The notes under the pieces: model-generated | What the model was told of the DNA's origin: nothing | What the model saw: the letters and a program-made list of their open reading frames with translations, nothing else | Database searches by the model: none | Program-made: the position numbers and the translations under genes | NCBI RefSeq assembly: GCF_001949145.1 | Contig: NW_019091359.1 | Coordinates: 1,144,329-1,208,328, forward strand | Length of the DNA: 64,000 nt | Reading direction: 5' to 3' | Origin: Acanthaster planci | Taxonomy: Eukaryota > Echinodermata > Asteroidea > Valvatida > Acanthasteridae | In this document: in pieces, positions 35,101-45,673 of the stretch | Layout of the letters: the number at the start of each line of letters is the position of its first letter | Numbering within the stretch: the stretch's first letter is position 1

Positions 35101-38100
35101 TTTGTTTTCTGCGATAGCAACAGCGATTAGTTTAGCTGGTGTGGTTGAGAGATTCGGGAATTTCAGAAAAGAGAAAAGCTAAAGAACAAATTCACTGTAG
35201 CTGATTGGTTAATTTTCCCCGCCGGTGCGGAAGGATTCTTGTTAACTGCAAATGATGAACGGCTCCCGTGAACCAGTTTAGGGGTTTCACGTAACCCTTG
35301 CCAAGCATAGCGGCCGCTTCAGTTCGAGCACAGACCTGCGTCACTTCAAATTGTTTTGTGAATAGTACCTGGTTTCCCGCCAGTGATGTCTGCGATCGTC
35401 TGCTCCTCCTGATCCTCCGTGCATTTGCCATCGTGCGCTCGGCGTAACACCGCGCCCGCCGGACCCGGTGGTGAGCAGCTGGCGAGTACCAGCGAGCATT
35501 CATCCGCGTAGGTTTGACCGTCTGAGCCGCACACGGGACGCACTGCAGTTAGTGCGTCAGGGCATACCCCGGTCCGACAAACTGCTTAAGACAAGATTGA
35601 CAATAAAAGCAGTAGACTAATCACAGAGGAAACATCATTGTAGGGGTATACAAAAAGTATACGTCATTGACTTTCCAGCAACCAAAAAGGATATGAGGTT
35701 GAGGGGTATCAGTAAAAATGATTTACAGTCAAACAAATTAGAAAGTTAGATAATAAACCAAGAGATTTTCTGTAGAATAAGCACAGTCAACAAATAACTG
35801 TCACGAAAACTCGGTAGTAGACATGAGCTATTGTTTAGCTGCTATTTGTAATGATACCCAAAAGTCGTCAGAAACAATCAATATATACTTAACGGCTTTA
35901 ATATTATTTTGACACAAAACAAAACAAAAACATTGCAGCAACAAAGGGAAACAGAACAGACGGACAGCATTAAAACTATAAGGGACAAGTTAGCTTTGAA
36001 TAATTTGAAGGTGACACACTTTAGATGCTTTATACCTTGTTCCCTTAAACGATTTTCTCTGTATGCCTGGGTGGCCAGGTACACCGATACTGTGAAAACT
36101 GTACATAGAAGAAGAGCCAATGGTAGGATCCTCAGCGCTACACCGGCTGAGAACTCGGTCTGGAATCTGAAAGGCAAACAAGAATGTGCGTATCTCTGAT
36201 GTTACAGATTCTTGGGAGTTGTAATGATGCATGACGGGAACGTGCGGCCATGGGCCCAAACGGTATGCGAGTAGCGAATGCTCGGCCTCAAAGTGAAATG
36301 CGTCACGGCTTATTATTCGAGAGCATAATACGCACGAGAGCGTGGTTCAACCAGCGTCTCATACGTGCTGAACATTCGAACTTGCGTGACGTCAGGTGCT
36401 TTGTTCCCCAATGACCTTGCCTTTTTGAAATACCGAACTGGCTTGTTAACGACAGCGTGCCATAGGGGCGTTTGGTTTTTAACCCCTTAGTAGGCATGCA
36501 CCGCCCTGACTTCCGTAGCATGTGCCACAATTTTAATTTCCTCGTCTGCCCCACAAGACAACACAGGCCGTGACATTTATTTTGTGATTTTATTTTTTTT
36601 AGTGAAGCAGAAGCAGTTCAGAACCGGTGCTGACTCAGAGTTGAACCGCGGTTGTCTGGCTCGTTGTCAGCTTCCCGTAAAAGCTTCCAGACAGGTGGAT
36701 GTAGAGAAGGTTTAAATAGGGGGATATGTCGTTATGGTGTAGCCCCCATAGATTAGATGAGTTGATGCACAAATTGACGATTGCCCTTAAGTGGGTATTT
36801 AGAGATCAACCAAAAACACGAATGGGAGGAGAGAGGATAAATCGGGTACGATCAGGATTTTCAAGAAGCTGAATCGCAAATCTAGTATTATGCACCCCAA
36901 TATTATGTATATAAACTTTGATTTAAGAAAATATTTCCTTGCATGTACTTTTTCGATCGTGGGGTGCGATTTGCCGGACACGACGGTCAATGGGCATGCC
37001 AAAACCGAGAGAAAAATGATAATAAGACTATATTTATAGCATCGTTTGTGCGTGGTAGATTTTTTTCGGCTTGTATATCACCGTCATTTTGTTCTTGTCA
37101 CAAATCGAGACTCTTTCAATCTGCTGGGCAATGGTTGGATAAACACCACGTGTCAAAAGTCTTCGGTAGCTAAGTTTCGGGCAGCGTGTTCTAATTGCCT
37201 CAAGTTGAAAAAAACAAGTCAACACCACTAAGTACTTGGTGGATCCACTTCCTCGGTTCGATCATAAATGTTCTCTGTCCAGATCGGCCTCGAAGCATTT
37301 TGCGTGTTACAATACCGTAAAGTTTTATAGTATATTTGAAATGCCAAATGAAAAAAAGTGAAAAACCAATTTTAAAACCACGAGGATGGCCACAAATTTC
37401 TGCCAAATGACAGGCGTGCTAGGATTAATTTTGGACAAAGAGTTTTGCTCATTAAATCACTGCTACGGTGGCCGCCTTTAAATGTTTGCAGGCAACATGT
37501 ATACTGCCGTGGTGTACCAAAAGAAAGATCTACTGCGCCATATCTCTGTATAACTGCATCAGTCTGTGGAAATCTTGCGTTTATTTCTAAACAAGTAAAC
37601 AGTCCGCTAACTCGTCTCTTCATGCTCCTGACTGATGTTAGAATCTTGATACTATATTTGGTTTTTATTAAACCTTACAACAGGGTGAGGTTATCCAACA
37701 GCCTGGCCTGTAGACATTCCTATGACCTACGAAAACTTGGGTGTGTACGAACAAATGTCTTCAAATATACTACTATGAAGACACACACCCAAGTGTGTAA
37801 ACGCCTTCACTCGTGGACTCCCTATTGTTCCTCTTTTGTTTATACTTTAACTTTTTCGGAAGACCTCCCATATGTTTTGTACACGTTTTCCAACCGTGGA
37901 CTCTTCGGCAACCGTGGACCCTATTGTCCCATATTGTTATAGGTCCACGATTTGGATGTGTATACAAACTCACACAAACCCAAACCATCATACCCTACAT
38001 GATGTGGACTTCTTTTGTGCAGAGGTCCACACTAAGCCACACCACGCCAGAGCAGAAACGTCTTGGGAAGTGTTGGCGTCTCCGGAATTTCGATTTCAAT

Positions 38101-38634
38101 CGTACGCTTCAAATTAAACTCACACAGCTTCGGCATCCACATGAAATTTAAAACTACAATTAACACTTACCAGCGCTATGATGAATTTAGTGAACGTGCA
38201 TAGGACGGACTAAAGACTACAGAACACTGGTGAACACCTGGCCCTGCCTGGACTGCCACATCTACACAGCGAAACATCCTGCCTGTCCGCAGTTCTCGAA
38301 CATGAGTGTCGTTTGTGCGGTTGATATGCATCTCGTGCTCCTGCGCCTTAATTTAAAGTAGCAACGTTCCGAATAATCAAGGAAGTATTGTAAGCATTTG
38401 CATTTTGTATGGCTAGAACTCTTGCATTGCCGCTCCCTGTAATTACACGGCACCTATATATATATAGTTCAGAGCATAACACTGGGGATACGGTCTGCGC
38501 ACGCTGTTCCCACATGTCGCTATACAAAGATGTCGGCACGGTCAGCTTGCGCGAGCTACTTTCAGGCCCGATGTGTTTGCAGTTCAGGAGGGAACCTAAA
38601 ACGAACCTGAAAAATGTGTCTCTCCTTACCTCAT
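32199..38634 (-). CDS. Six-Kazal-domain secreted or membrane-anchored protein
   Basis: Predicted serine-protease-inhibitor-like protein of 556 residues. Coding exons: 38634-38630 (ATG AG only), 36166-36036, 35584-35369, 35010-34729, 34109-33618, 33339-33187, 32834-32667 and 32422-32199. Each junction has GT-AG sites; all after exon 2 are phase 1, the usual pattern of shuffled Kazal modules. Exon 2 gives a hydrophobic stretch (residues 11-33, around ILPLALLLCTVFTV), either a signal peptide or a type II anchor. Each later exon carries one Kazal domain with CGTDG/CGSDG and YxxxC cores. Exon 5 begins with a roughly 90-residue Ser/Thr/Pro mucin-like segment. Predicted P1 residues are D, S, S, D, P and D, unlike the common Lys/Arg. 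Domain 2 has a long basic insertion between its last two cysteines. A further phase-1 donor (CAAG|GTGATA, after 32261) in the last exon could give an alternative 3' end. Confidence 0.85.
34269..34605. repeat. 31-bp minisatellite in an intron of the six-Kazal gene
   Basis: About eleven units built from GGACTTACAGGGACTTGCAG and GGACTTGTGCT/GTGAT tile 34269-34605, with a few units shortened. It lies in the intron between the exons 35010-34729 and 34109-33618. The repeat keeps several frames open, but the apparent Trp/Cys/Leu-rich peptides are a by-product of the unit. Confidence 0.9.
36167..38629. other. Intron 1 of the six-Kazal gene
   Basis: A 2.46-kb intron separates the five-base coding exon from the hydrophobic leader exon, with donor AG|GTAAGG and acceptor TTTCAG. 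It contains a hairpin at 37735-37794 and repeated ACCGTGGAC words near 37890-37920. No other exon is recognised. Confidence 0.6.
37735..37794. repeat. Bulged hairpin in Kazal intron 1
   Basis: ACTTGGGTGTGT pairs with ACACACCCAAGT as an outer stem. An inner GTCTTCA/TGAAGAC stem is set off by an asymmetric bulge of about ten bases. It could be a foldback remnant or a structured RNA. Confidence 0.5.
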
Positions 38635-38781
38635 AAGGTTCTGGATCGGTAAAAGTATTCGTCTCTTCGGCCTCAAAATCAGAAGTTATTTATGTCTCGA
38701 ATGGAAGTTGCACTCGGCAGTGGCGCTACTTCTCTGTCTATGGTTGGGTCTGCTGCGTTTGAGAATGAAGATGAGGCCTCG

Positions 38782-38806
38782 TTTTTATAACAGGTAAATG
38801 ACGTCA
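38782..38806 (-). promoter_or_regulatory. TATA box and CRE palindrome of the six-Kazal gene
   Basis: TATAAAAAC lies on the minus strand at 38790-38782. A perfect TGACGTCA palindrome (38799-38806) lies about 10 bases upstream of it. A start near 38755 would give a 5' UTR of about 120 bases without an upstream ATG before the start codon at 38634. Confidence 0.6.
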
Positions 38807-41800
38807 TGTTTATATTTTGCTATCTTTTGCCCCTTCTTGGTGTGCCAACTAGTACCTCTCGTCCTATGTACTTGAAAACCCCAAGAATTCTTAGAATTCA
38901 TCTTAGTCATGCACACTGAAGAATGCAAGGAAACAACGGGTGATTTGTAACTGACCAATCAGCGTCGACGAAATTATCCCCGGAAATCTTCCCGGATTTC
39001 AAAACAAACTCTGAAATGACAATAACTTCATTATAATTGGTTTTCATCTTTGAGTAATTTATACATCTTATAGTAATATTAGGAATAGGAATATAGAATA
39101 TAGTAATACAGGAATAATCCAGACCAATACGTTTTAACATTAATTTTGGTTGAATCGGTGTTCATGATGTGTATTTCGTTTTAATGAGAAAATAAAGTAC
39201 TGCAAGCATACGAGAAGTATGTAATGGCAATGTGATTTGAAAACGTGAATGTGGCATTGTTGAAAGCTTCACTCTAATTTCAAATTGTCAACGATACTAA
39301 GGCATGTTGGGCAAAAATCTGGGTTAAAAGCAGTGTGTTTGATTAATATTGACTGAAAATGCCATTACATCAACTCTGTTTGCATTTTGTGTCAAAAACG
39401 TGTTTTAATTAAATTAAAACAAATTCTGCAGTTTGTATTGTTCCTATGACTTTTTAAAAATCTGTTAATTTAGTTTATGACACGAATTAAATTTAAGTCT
39501 GTCTTTACACGTTAGGAATTTCTCTCTTTGTCTGTGTTAGAAACACGGGCAAAACTAGTATCCAACGGAATATCGACACAATCTCATTTGTCCAGAAGGC
39601 CGAAGCTCTTTTGCGTAGAAGCCAGTTATCTTCATCAATTTAACAATGTTGTGAGTTGCTAACAAATCGTTGCACTTTTTTGATGAAAGAAAGTGAAATG
39701 TGGCTTTTGAATAATGCCAACCTTGGGTAGGCCAAGAGTTGATGACTAATGGTAGAGATGTCTTAATTCCTACATTTGATCAACATCACTCCTAAAGTGC
39801 CTTGGACGGGAGGAAGTGATCCCATCCTCCCTGCATGGAAAATGTAATGGCCTCGCTTTCCAATTAGTTAACTCAATTAACTTCGTCGGTTTTATTTGTT
39901 TTGATTATGATAATGAAGACGTAAGCGCAGTATCATCGTGACTGTACGACAAAACGCCGAAACCAATTTGGTGCAATTTGATGTTAGAAAAGCTTGAAGT
40001 CCAAACGTTGAGGGCGCCCTGCAAGTCAATCACGGGGCTCTAAAATTACGCAAAGTAGGCGCGTTGATGTTCTGTTAGTGAGGTGATTCCCCATCCATCG
40101 ATCACACAAATGGTTCACTTTATTTATTAGTATCGTAATTTTTCCTGAATACTGTTTTTGGATGCTACGTCACTGGTTGTAGCATGTATGGAGAGAAGAC
40201 GTTTGTGGAAGAGCTGAGCGCCGGTAAGCAAATTTTCTAAGTCACTCTTAACCATTCAGCCAACTGGCAAAGGGCTGCAGCTGAACATCCCTGGATATCG
40301 TTGTCATGACATTATTGACCAAAAGCTATACATGGCCATTTTTTCTTTCACTTCTATCAAAAGCATATTTATATAACACAAATCAAAACGTCAGGCCCTC
40401 AAACTTTTTTGATTTTGAAAAGCATATTTAAAAATGAAATGCAGCTCTCAGTGAGAAAAACTCAAGGAAATTTTCCGTTTTTTAGTAAACGATAAAATTG
40501 TTAAAATGCATGCCTTGCAGAAAAGCACGGAAAACCCTTCAACTGCGTCCTTGTCTTCTATTCATGTTATTTAAAATGGAAACCAAGGTACAATGTTTTC
40601 AAGATGTATTTTTGCGTTGGGGAGATGTTAATTATCTTATCTTAAGGTACAATATGTATCCTGGGATTTTTTTCTAACCTTTATTGGAGTCATCGGCGAA
40701 TCAAACCCTAAAACTGTGTGCCTTGACCCAGCCTATCCTGGAGACGACAGAAAGTGCTCACGAATTAACTGAATGTGTTAATAAAATCTGTGATTGGCCA
40801 TTGACGTGGAAAGAAAACCACAAAATGCACGACGTGTATTTTCTTTATTTTCGAATACCTATTCGCAACACCTTAACTCAGATAATCCGCATGAGTTACC
40901 GTACAATCGTACCATAAAAACTGTTGTTTTATCCAAATTTGACTGGAATCAGTCAAAAACCGTGGCAGCATCATTAATTTGTTATACAAAATGGTCAACT
41001 CTGCCATGGCAAAAGTAGTAGAAGTAATCTTATCTGGACGGTCCATTTTGCTGACACCACATAGTTTTACCTGTAACAGGTTTGAACACAATCATTGAAT
41101 GGTCACCAAAGTTATGTCCAAAGAACTCTTTAAACTTAAATATCGGCAAATAAACTGTAAAGCGCCTTATCTTATCGCAAATCGTTTCTCCTGTAAGTTA
41201 TAGTGTACATAGTGTCACGTAGCACTTTCTGGAAAATCGAGAAAAAAGTATTGAAATTTAGATGAGGATGAGTGAAAAAAAATCACCATGGACAACATGT
41301 TGGCAAATGTCTCACATTTCTTCCCTTTCACTTCCTTATTTGGAGAAAACGGAAACGCGTCTCGCCAGTCAGGAGCGCATTGCGCCCTTTTATACTTGGA
41401 AAAACATCACGTTGCACGAAGATGAACTGAGGGCCCGGAAAGAAAGCTGTGTACCGCAAAGAAGTTGCGTTGCTGGTAACAGCTTCCAGGTGCCTGCGGC
41501 GATGTCAAAGGGGAACGCCATGATTCGAGTTGGCATTTGCCAACCACCCATGTTCCTGCTTGGGTGGGAGTCAAAGTCAGCCTCTTCACGGATGAAATGA
41601 ACCTTGGCTGCCTGCTCACCAAAATTATTAGGATTCTGAAATCGATTTCGGTTACAAAGGAACGGTTTCTTCAAATCTGCTCAGGTGGTGAGCCACTGCG
41701 TGGACATGCATTTAGAGACCTTTTCACATGAAAAAAAATAGATCCAGTGTGCAAACGAAAGAAAATGCATCTTTTGTTTATTATGTTTTCAATATGAAAC

Positions 41801-42902
41801 ACTTTTTCGTCATTGGCTGCAATCAAATGTTTAAAAGAAACCAATACAGTTTGTTCTTACGAAGGAATTCCCGATTCTTCGAGAAACTGGTTTGGGAGAA
41901 AAGTCCATTTAAAGATACACATTTACACCCCAGAGAGTTACTTTTGGGTTTATATGTTCAGAATTGTTTAAGATTTTATTGAATAAAAAGAAAACTACCC
42001 CCAAGAGAGACTTTGGCACTTATTATTTTTCATTTCAATCAGTAAAATCATTTATTTGACGCATAAACGTACTACTAAAAGTATCCCTAGAAGTTGAAAA
42101 TGTGAATGTCCGAAATACAGAGGTACAGGACAATATGCTTTAGTTAATGATATCAAACACCAATCAGACTTTCAACTGAAATTATTATCATCGAGTTTTG
42201 CAGTTACTTGAAGCTATTTGGAACGGGTCACAATCGAGGATTGTAGAGAAAAATTGTCGTACAGGACCACGACATGCAATCAAACTCGATGAAATAGCAG
42301 GTAGATCATCTCTTAATTATTTCAGTTCTCTTAATTATTTCAATAAAATCATAACTATTTCCAATTTTCTCCCAGCATTGGTGTTCCACATCATAATGCT
42401 GTTCCTGAGCATCAGTTGGCCACTTTGCAGAAAGTTGGAAACGCCTATTATTTTATCCTTTTTTCAAAGCAGTAACAGAAGTAAATACAATGTTGTACAT
42501 GTACAAGTTGCTCTGACAAGTAGAAAGTTGCATTAAGTGACCCAAGAGAGTGCATAACATGCAAAGCAAGTAAAAAAAGCTGCAAAGAATATTAACAAAT
42601 TTACAAATTTAGTTCCCGACTGTAGTCAATTATTCAGGGCTATTTACTTTAAGACGAAGTGCACATACGAAACAATTTCCTATTGGTCATCGGTGTATTT
42701 ATGCTACTGTATTTGTTTCTAAAATATAAAAACCCTTGAGTGCCTGTATTTGGAAAGTGACAACTTTTCAGCCTAAAAGTAAAGTATATCTAACGTACTA
42801 CAACCTGTCTGAGCTTGGAAGGGTCCCACGAATGCACCTGCTGAACTGGATGCAGCTCTGTTCGTTTAGATCTGCTCGAGTGAATTGGTTGATGGTTTCA
42901 AT
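38807..42902. other. Intergenic, no recognised gene
   Basis: AT-rich DNA between the six-Kazal promoter and the short Ig receptor. A GAGGGCGC motif lies at 40010. A GC-richer stretch at about 41400-41600 has open frames on both strands but nothing I can identify. Confidence 0.55.
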
Positions 42903-43886
42903 TCACCGAAGGTCGCGATTTGTCTCGAGGTTTATGGCATCATCAGTGTCTGCAGGTTGGTACTCAATCTTGTGCCCTGGCGATTCATGACTGTCCTTCT
43001 TCCGTGTAATGACAGTAGCGACAATAGCAGCTACAAGTATAACGACAATGGCAGCAAGGACGATAAAGATGACGATGTTGGTGTTACCCGGCGTGTCATC
43101 GGCTGATTTGGGCGCCACGTATAGCGGTAGCAGGCTGCAGGATCTTTCTGTCTCGTTGTAAGCCTCGCTCGTTAGCGTACAAGTCAACACCGTGCCGTTG
43201 TCATTTTTGGTCGGGGTAATTCTAAGCCTCGACACCCGGAGGCCGCCGTCGTCAGAGACTTGCACCAGGTCCTTCTCCACCTCGGTGCCGTCTGTGGTCC
43301 AGTCAAGGTTCACGGGCGGACTGGCGATTTCTGAGGTGCAGGAGAAGTTCGTTGCTTGCCCCTCGACCACTCGCACGAAGCTGTCGTTCGGTGCCGCTGC
43401 GGGCTGCGAGTGGGTACAGATCGGGTAAGGATCGTCAGGTGGGTAATTGACAGCCAGACTCACCTCGTCAGATGTGGCGAATATATGATTGGCATCGCAG
43501 GCAACTTCAACGACATCCTTGCGGCACACGACGCACCTAAATCGACTGGTGTCGTTTCGAGAAGGGGAGGTGATGGACAGGCTGTAAGCCCTGGCCTGTA
43601 AGTCCGCGTTGATGTTGAGAGTGATCTTATACTTGGTTGGATCCAGACCCAAACCCACCAAGACGGGCCGACGGATGGTGAGCTCGTCGCTGATGATGTG
43701 GTGCTCTCTCTCAAACGACAAGACCTGGGAGGACTGTTCAAGACCGATGACTTGGCAGATAAAAGTAGCCATTGTCGCTCCCTCCTCCACGGTGATATTT
43801 GCAGGTTGCTGAACAAAACGCACTACAGCAGACACCGGCGACAGCAGCACAAAAATAGAGCAGAACACATTACACGAGCGCGCCAT
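42903..43886 (-). CDS. Intronless short two-Ig-domain receptor
   Basis: A 327-residue single-exon type I membrane protein of unknown ligand. A signal peptide (about 1-20, core VFCSIFVLLSPVSA) precedes Ig1 with Cys44/Cys118 and extra Cys121/Cys130, then Ig2 with Cys183/Cys236 and flanking Cys157/Cys250. A membrane helix spans about 271-294 and a 33-residue tail follows. Ig1 shares VLSF(E)R, GLGLDP and FRCVVC with the receptor at 25866-28217, so they are paralogues. The third Ig domain and long Asp/Tyr-rich tail of the relatives are absent, and the tail does not end in SYV. It is transcribed away from the long paralogue at 45674, start codons 1.8 kb apart. A regulatory or decoy partner is possible but not shown. 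Confidence 0.9.
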   Translation of the reverse strand: MARSCNVFCSIFVLLSPVSAVVRFVQQPANITVEEGATMATFICQVIGLEQSSQVLSFEREHHIISDELTIRRPVLVGLGLDPTKYKITLNINADLQARAYSLSITSPSRNDTSRFRCVVCRKDVVEVACDANHIFATSDEVSLAVNYPPDDPYPICTHSQPAAAPNDSFVRVVEGQATNFSCTSEIASPPVNLDWTTDGTEVEKDLVQVSDDGGLRVSRLRITPTKNDNGTVLTCTLTSEAYNETERSCSLLPLYVAPKSADDTPGNTNIVIFIVLAAIVVILVAAIVATVITRKKDSHESPGHKIEYQPADTDDAINLETNRDLR

Positions 43887-45673
43887 TTTGATTCCCCTCT
43901 GTTATGTCCAAAGTCCAAGTCAGTTTTTTATGTTGTTTACTGAAGCACAGAGTTATGGAGAGAAGGAACCGCGACCCGTCACACAACCCATACAGACCCT
44001 ACTCTATCGTGAGCGTTTGCTATCAGTTTGTTGGAGGTTGACAAGCTTATTTGCGATATCAACAAATGAAATACTTGAACTGTGGACGCAACTCAGTGTG
44101 TTATCTGTCATCAGCGAGCGTAGCCAGGCCGTGCTCGTTTCGAGTCCCCTCGCGAGGTGAACCGTGCCACACTGGCGACTTTCTTGGTTACCATGGCAAC
44201 GCCGAGAGGCCAAAAATTCGCCCCCCCCCGAAGCAGGCAGCAGGGAGGATGATGTCACAAGTTCAGTTGGTATGTCTCTAGGGCCCTACACGGGGGTGCA
44301 ATCTCAAGCCGAGTTTAACGGAGTCTTACTGCCTTCTAACGACATTGGCGACCTTTCGCGCGACAAAAAGGAATTCCTATGCACCCTGGTGAGTCGACTA
44401 GCGGGTATACCTCGCCTCTTGCATCTTTAAACGTAATGAAAAATAAATAGAATTACGAGTGGTTATTTTGATACTCCATTGGATTTATACTATTCTTCCT
44501 CAAGTAATCCGTTTTCTGTCATTTATTGAAACGCCGTAAAATTTGGATTCTGTTTATTTAACTCGTATGAAAAATAGGGATTTATATATTGTCTCTTCAA
44601 AACGGTAAATCTTCAACACGAAACACACAAATGGCTTACAATTTCTTCAAAAGTTGTATGTTTATTAGCCTATAAATTTGTAATCGGAGAACTGTTTTAC
44701 ATTTCCTATGTGGAAAAATAATATGCGTGGAAAAATGCACATTTTCAAAAGTTTCAAATTATCTATGTTTTCCTGGACAACTGAGGGCGCTGTTGCTGTG
44801 GTCCATCCAGGGAAGGTTTACAGTTCAGTAAACGTATTTTTCTGTTAAATTTGCGAATCTAAAATTCATTCACTGAAAACGTTTCTGAGAAAGAAATATA
44901 TGCTTGCTTATTGCTACGCACATCAGCGCTCAGCAAAGAAGAGAAAATTTAGTCGAGCAAAATCCACTTAACTGCAGGACTTTTTGTAAACAAACGTTCC
45001 TTGCATCCCAGGAAGACAGCCTCAACATAGGTAACGTTAAGGCTGTCTTCCTGGGATGGCTTCACAGTTTTGCTGATAAATATAAAATCTTAGTAGCATA
45101 TAAACCAAAAGGGCAGTCAAATATCCCTTGAAATAATGGTACAAAAGTTGAAAAAACAAATTGACTGCAGCCACCACACATTAAACCACGTCTTTTCTTC
45201 TTCATGCAGGATCGTAGTGTAAACGTATGATTTGGCTCAAATGCAATGACGGCCATATAAATGACGTCATAATGAGGTAGGGTTCTGCGCCAGCTACAAT
45301 CTGTTGGTAATCATTAATTTGACGATTTAATAAAGGAGAGCCAGAGATTCTTTATTTGAGTGATGCTGAAAACATGAGCAAATCCATCTTGTTAATAAGT
45401 CTTGATATCATCCTCGATCGATAATTTCAAATACTGCCTTTTCTCGATTTCTACAGTTTCTCACTTTAATTTGCTTATAGCGCTCCACACTGATTAACAC
45501 GCGGTAGTATCATAGGTCATGTTTGAACAGGAGGCGACTGGATTTTAGAAAATGGCGTCGATGCTGTTTGTGTGCACAGTCTCGGCCTGTCCTCGAGTCG
45601 AGTCTGGCATGCTGTAGGTTTATAACGTCAGCTGAATCCAGCCGCCATAACAGTACACGTAACGGAACAGAAA
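43887..45673. promoter_or_regulatory. Divergent intergenic region between two Ig receptor genes
   Basis: This 1.8-kb spacer must hold both promoters. For the plus-strand gene, TATAAA (45256-45261) is followed directly by a perfect TGACGTCA CRE (45262-45269), about 410 bases before its ATG. A GAGGGCGCTGTTGCTGTG repeat motif lies at 44783 and a perfect hairpin at 45004-45058. No promoter for the minus-strand gene is obvious. Confidence 0.45.
45004..45058. repeat. Perfect 19-bp stem hairpin
   Basis: CATCCCAGGAAGACAGCCT and its exact inverted complement are separated by 17 bases. It lies about 615 bases upstream of the long Ig receptor ATG. It could be a small RNA precursor, a cruciform or a foldback transposon remnant. 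Confidence 0.8.

Noticed and set aside
37445-37942. 165-codon plus-strand open frame
   Set aside because: Lies in intron 1 of the Kazal gene, crosses a hairpin and repeated words, and shows no family similarity.
41262-41674. Overlapping open frames on both strands in a GC-richer patch
   Set aside because: No frame has a recognisable motif or convincing splice sites; both-strand openness suggests composition rather than coding.
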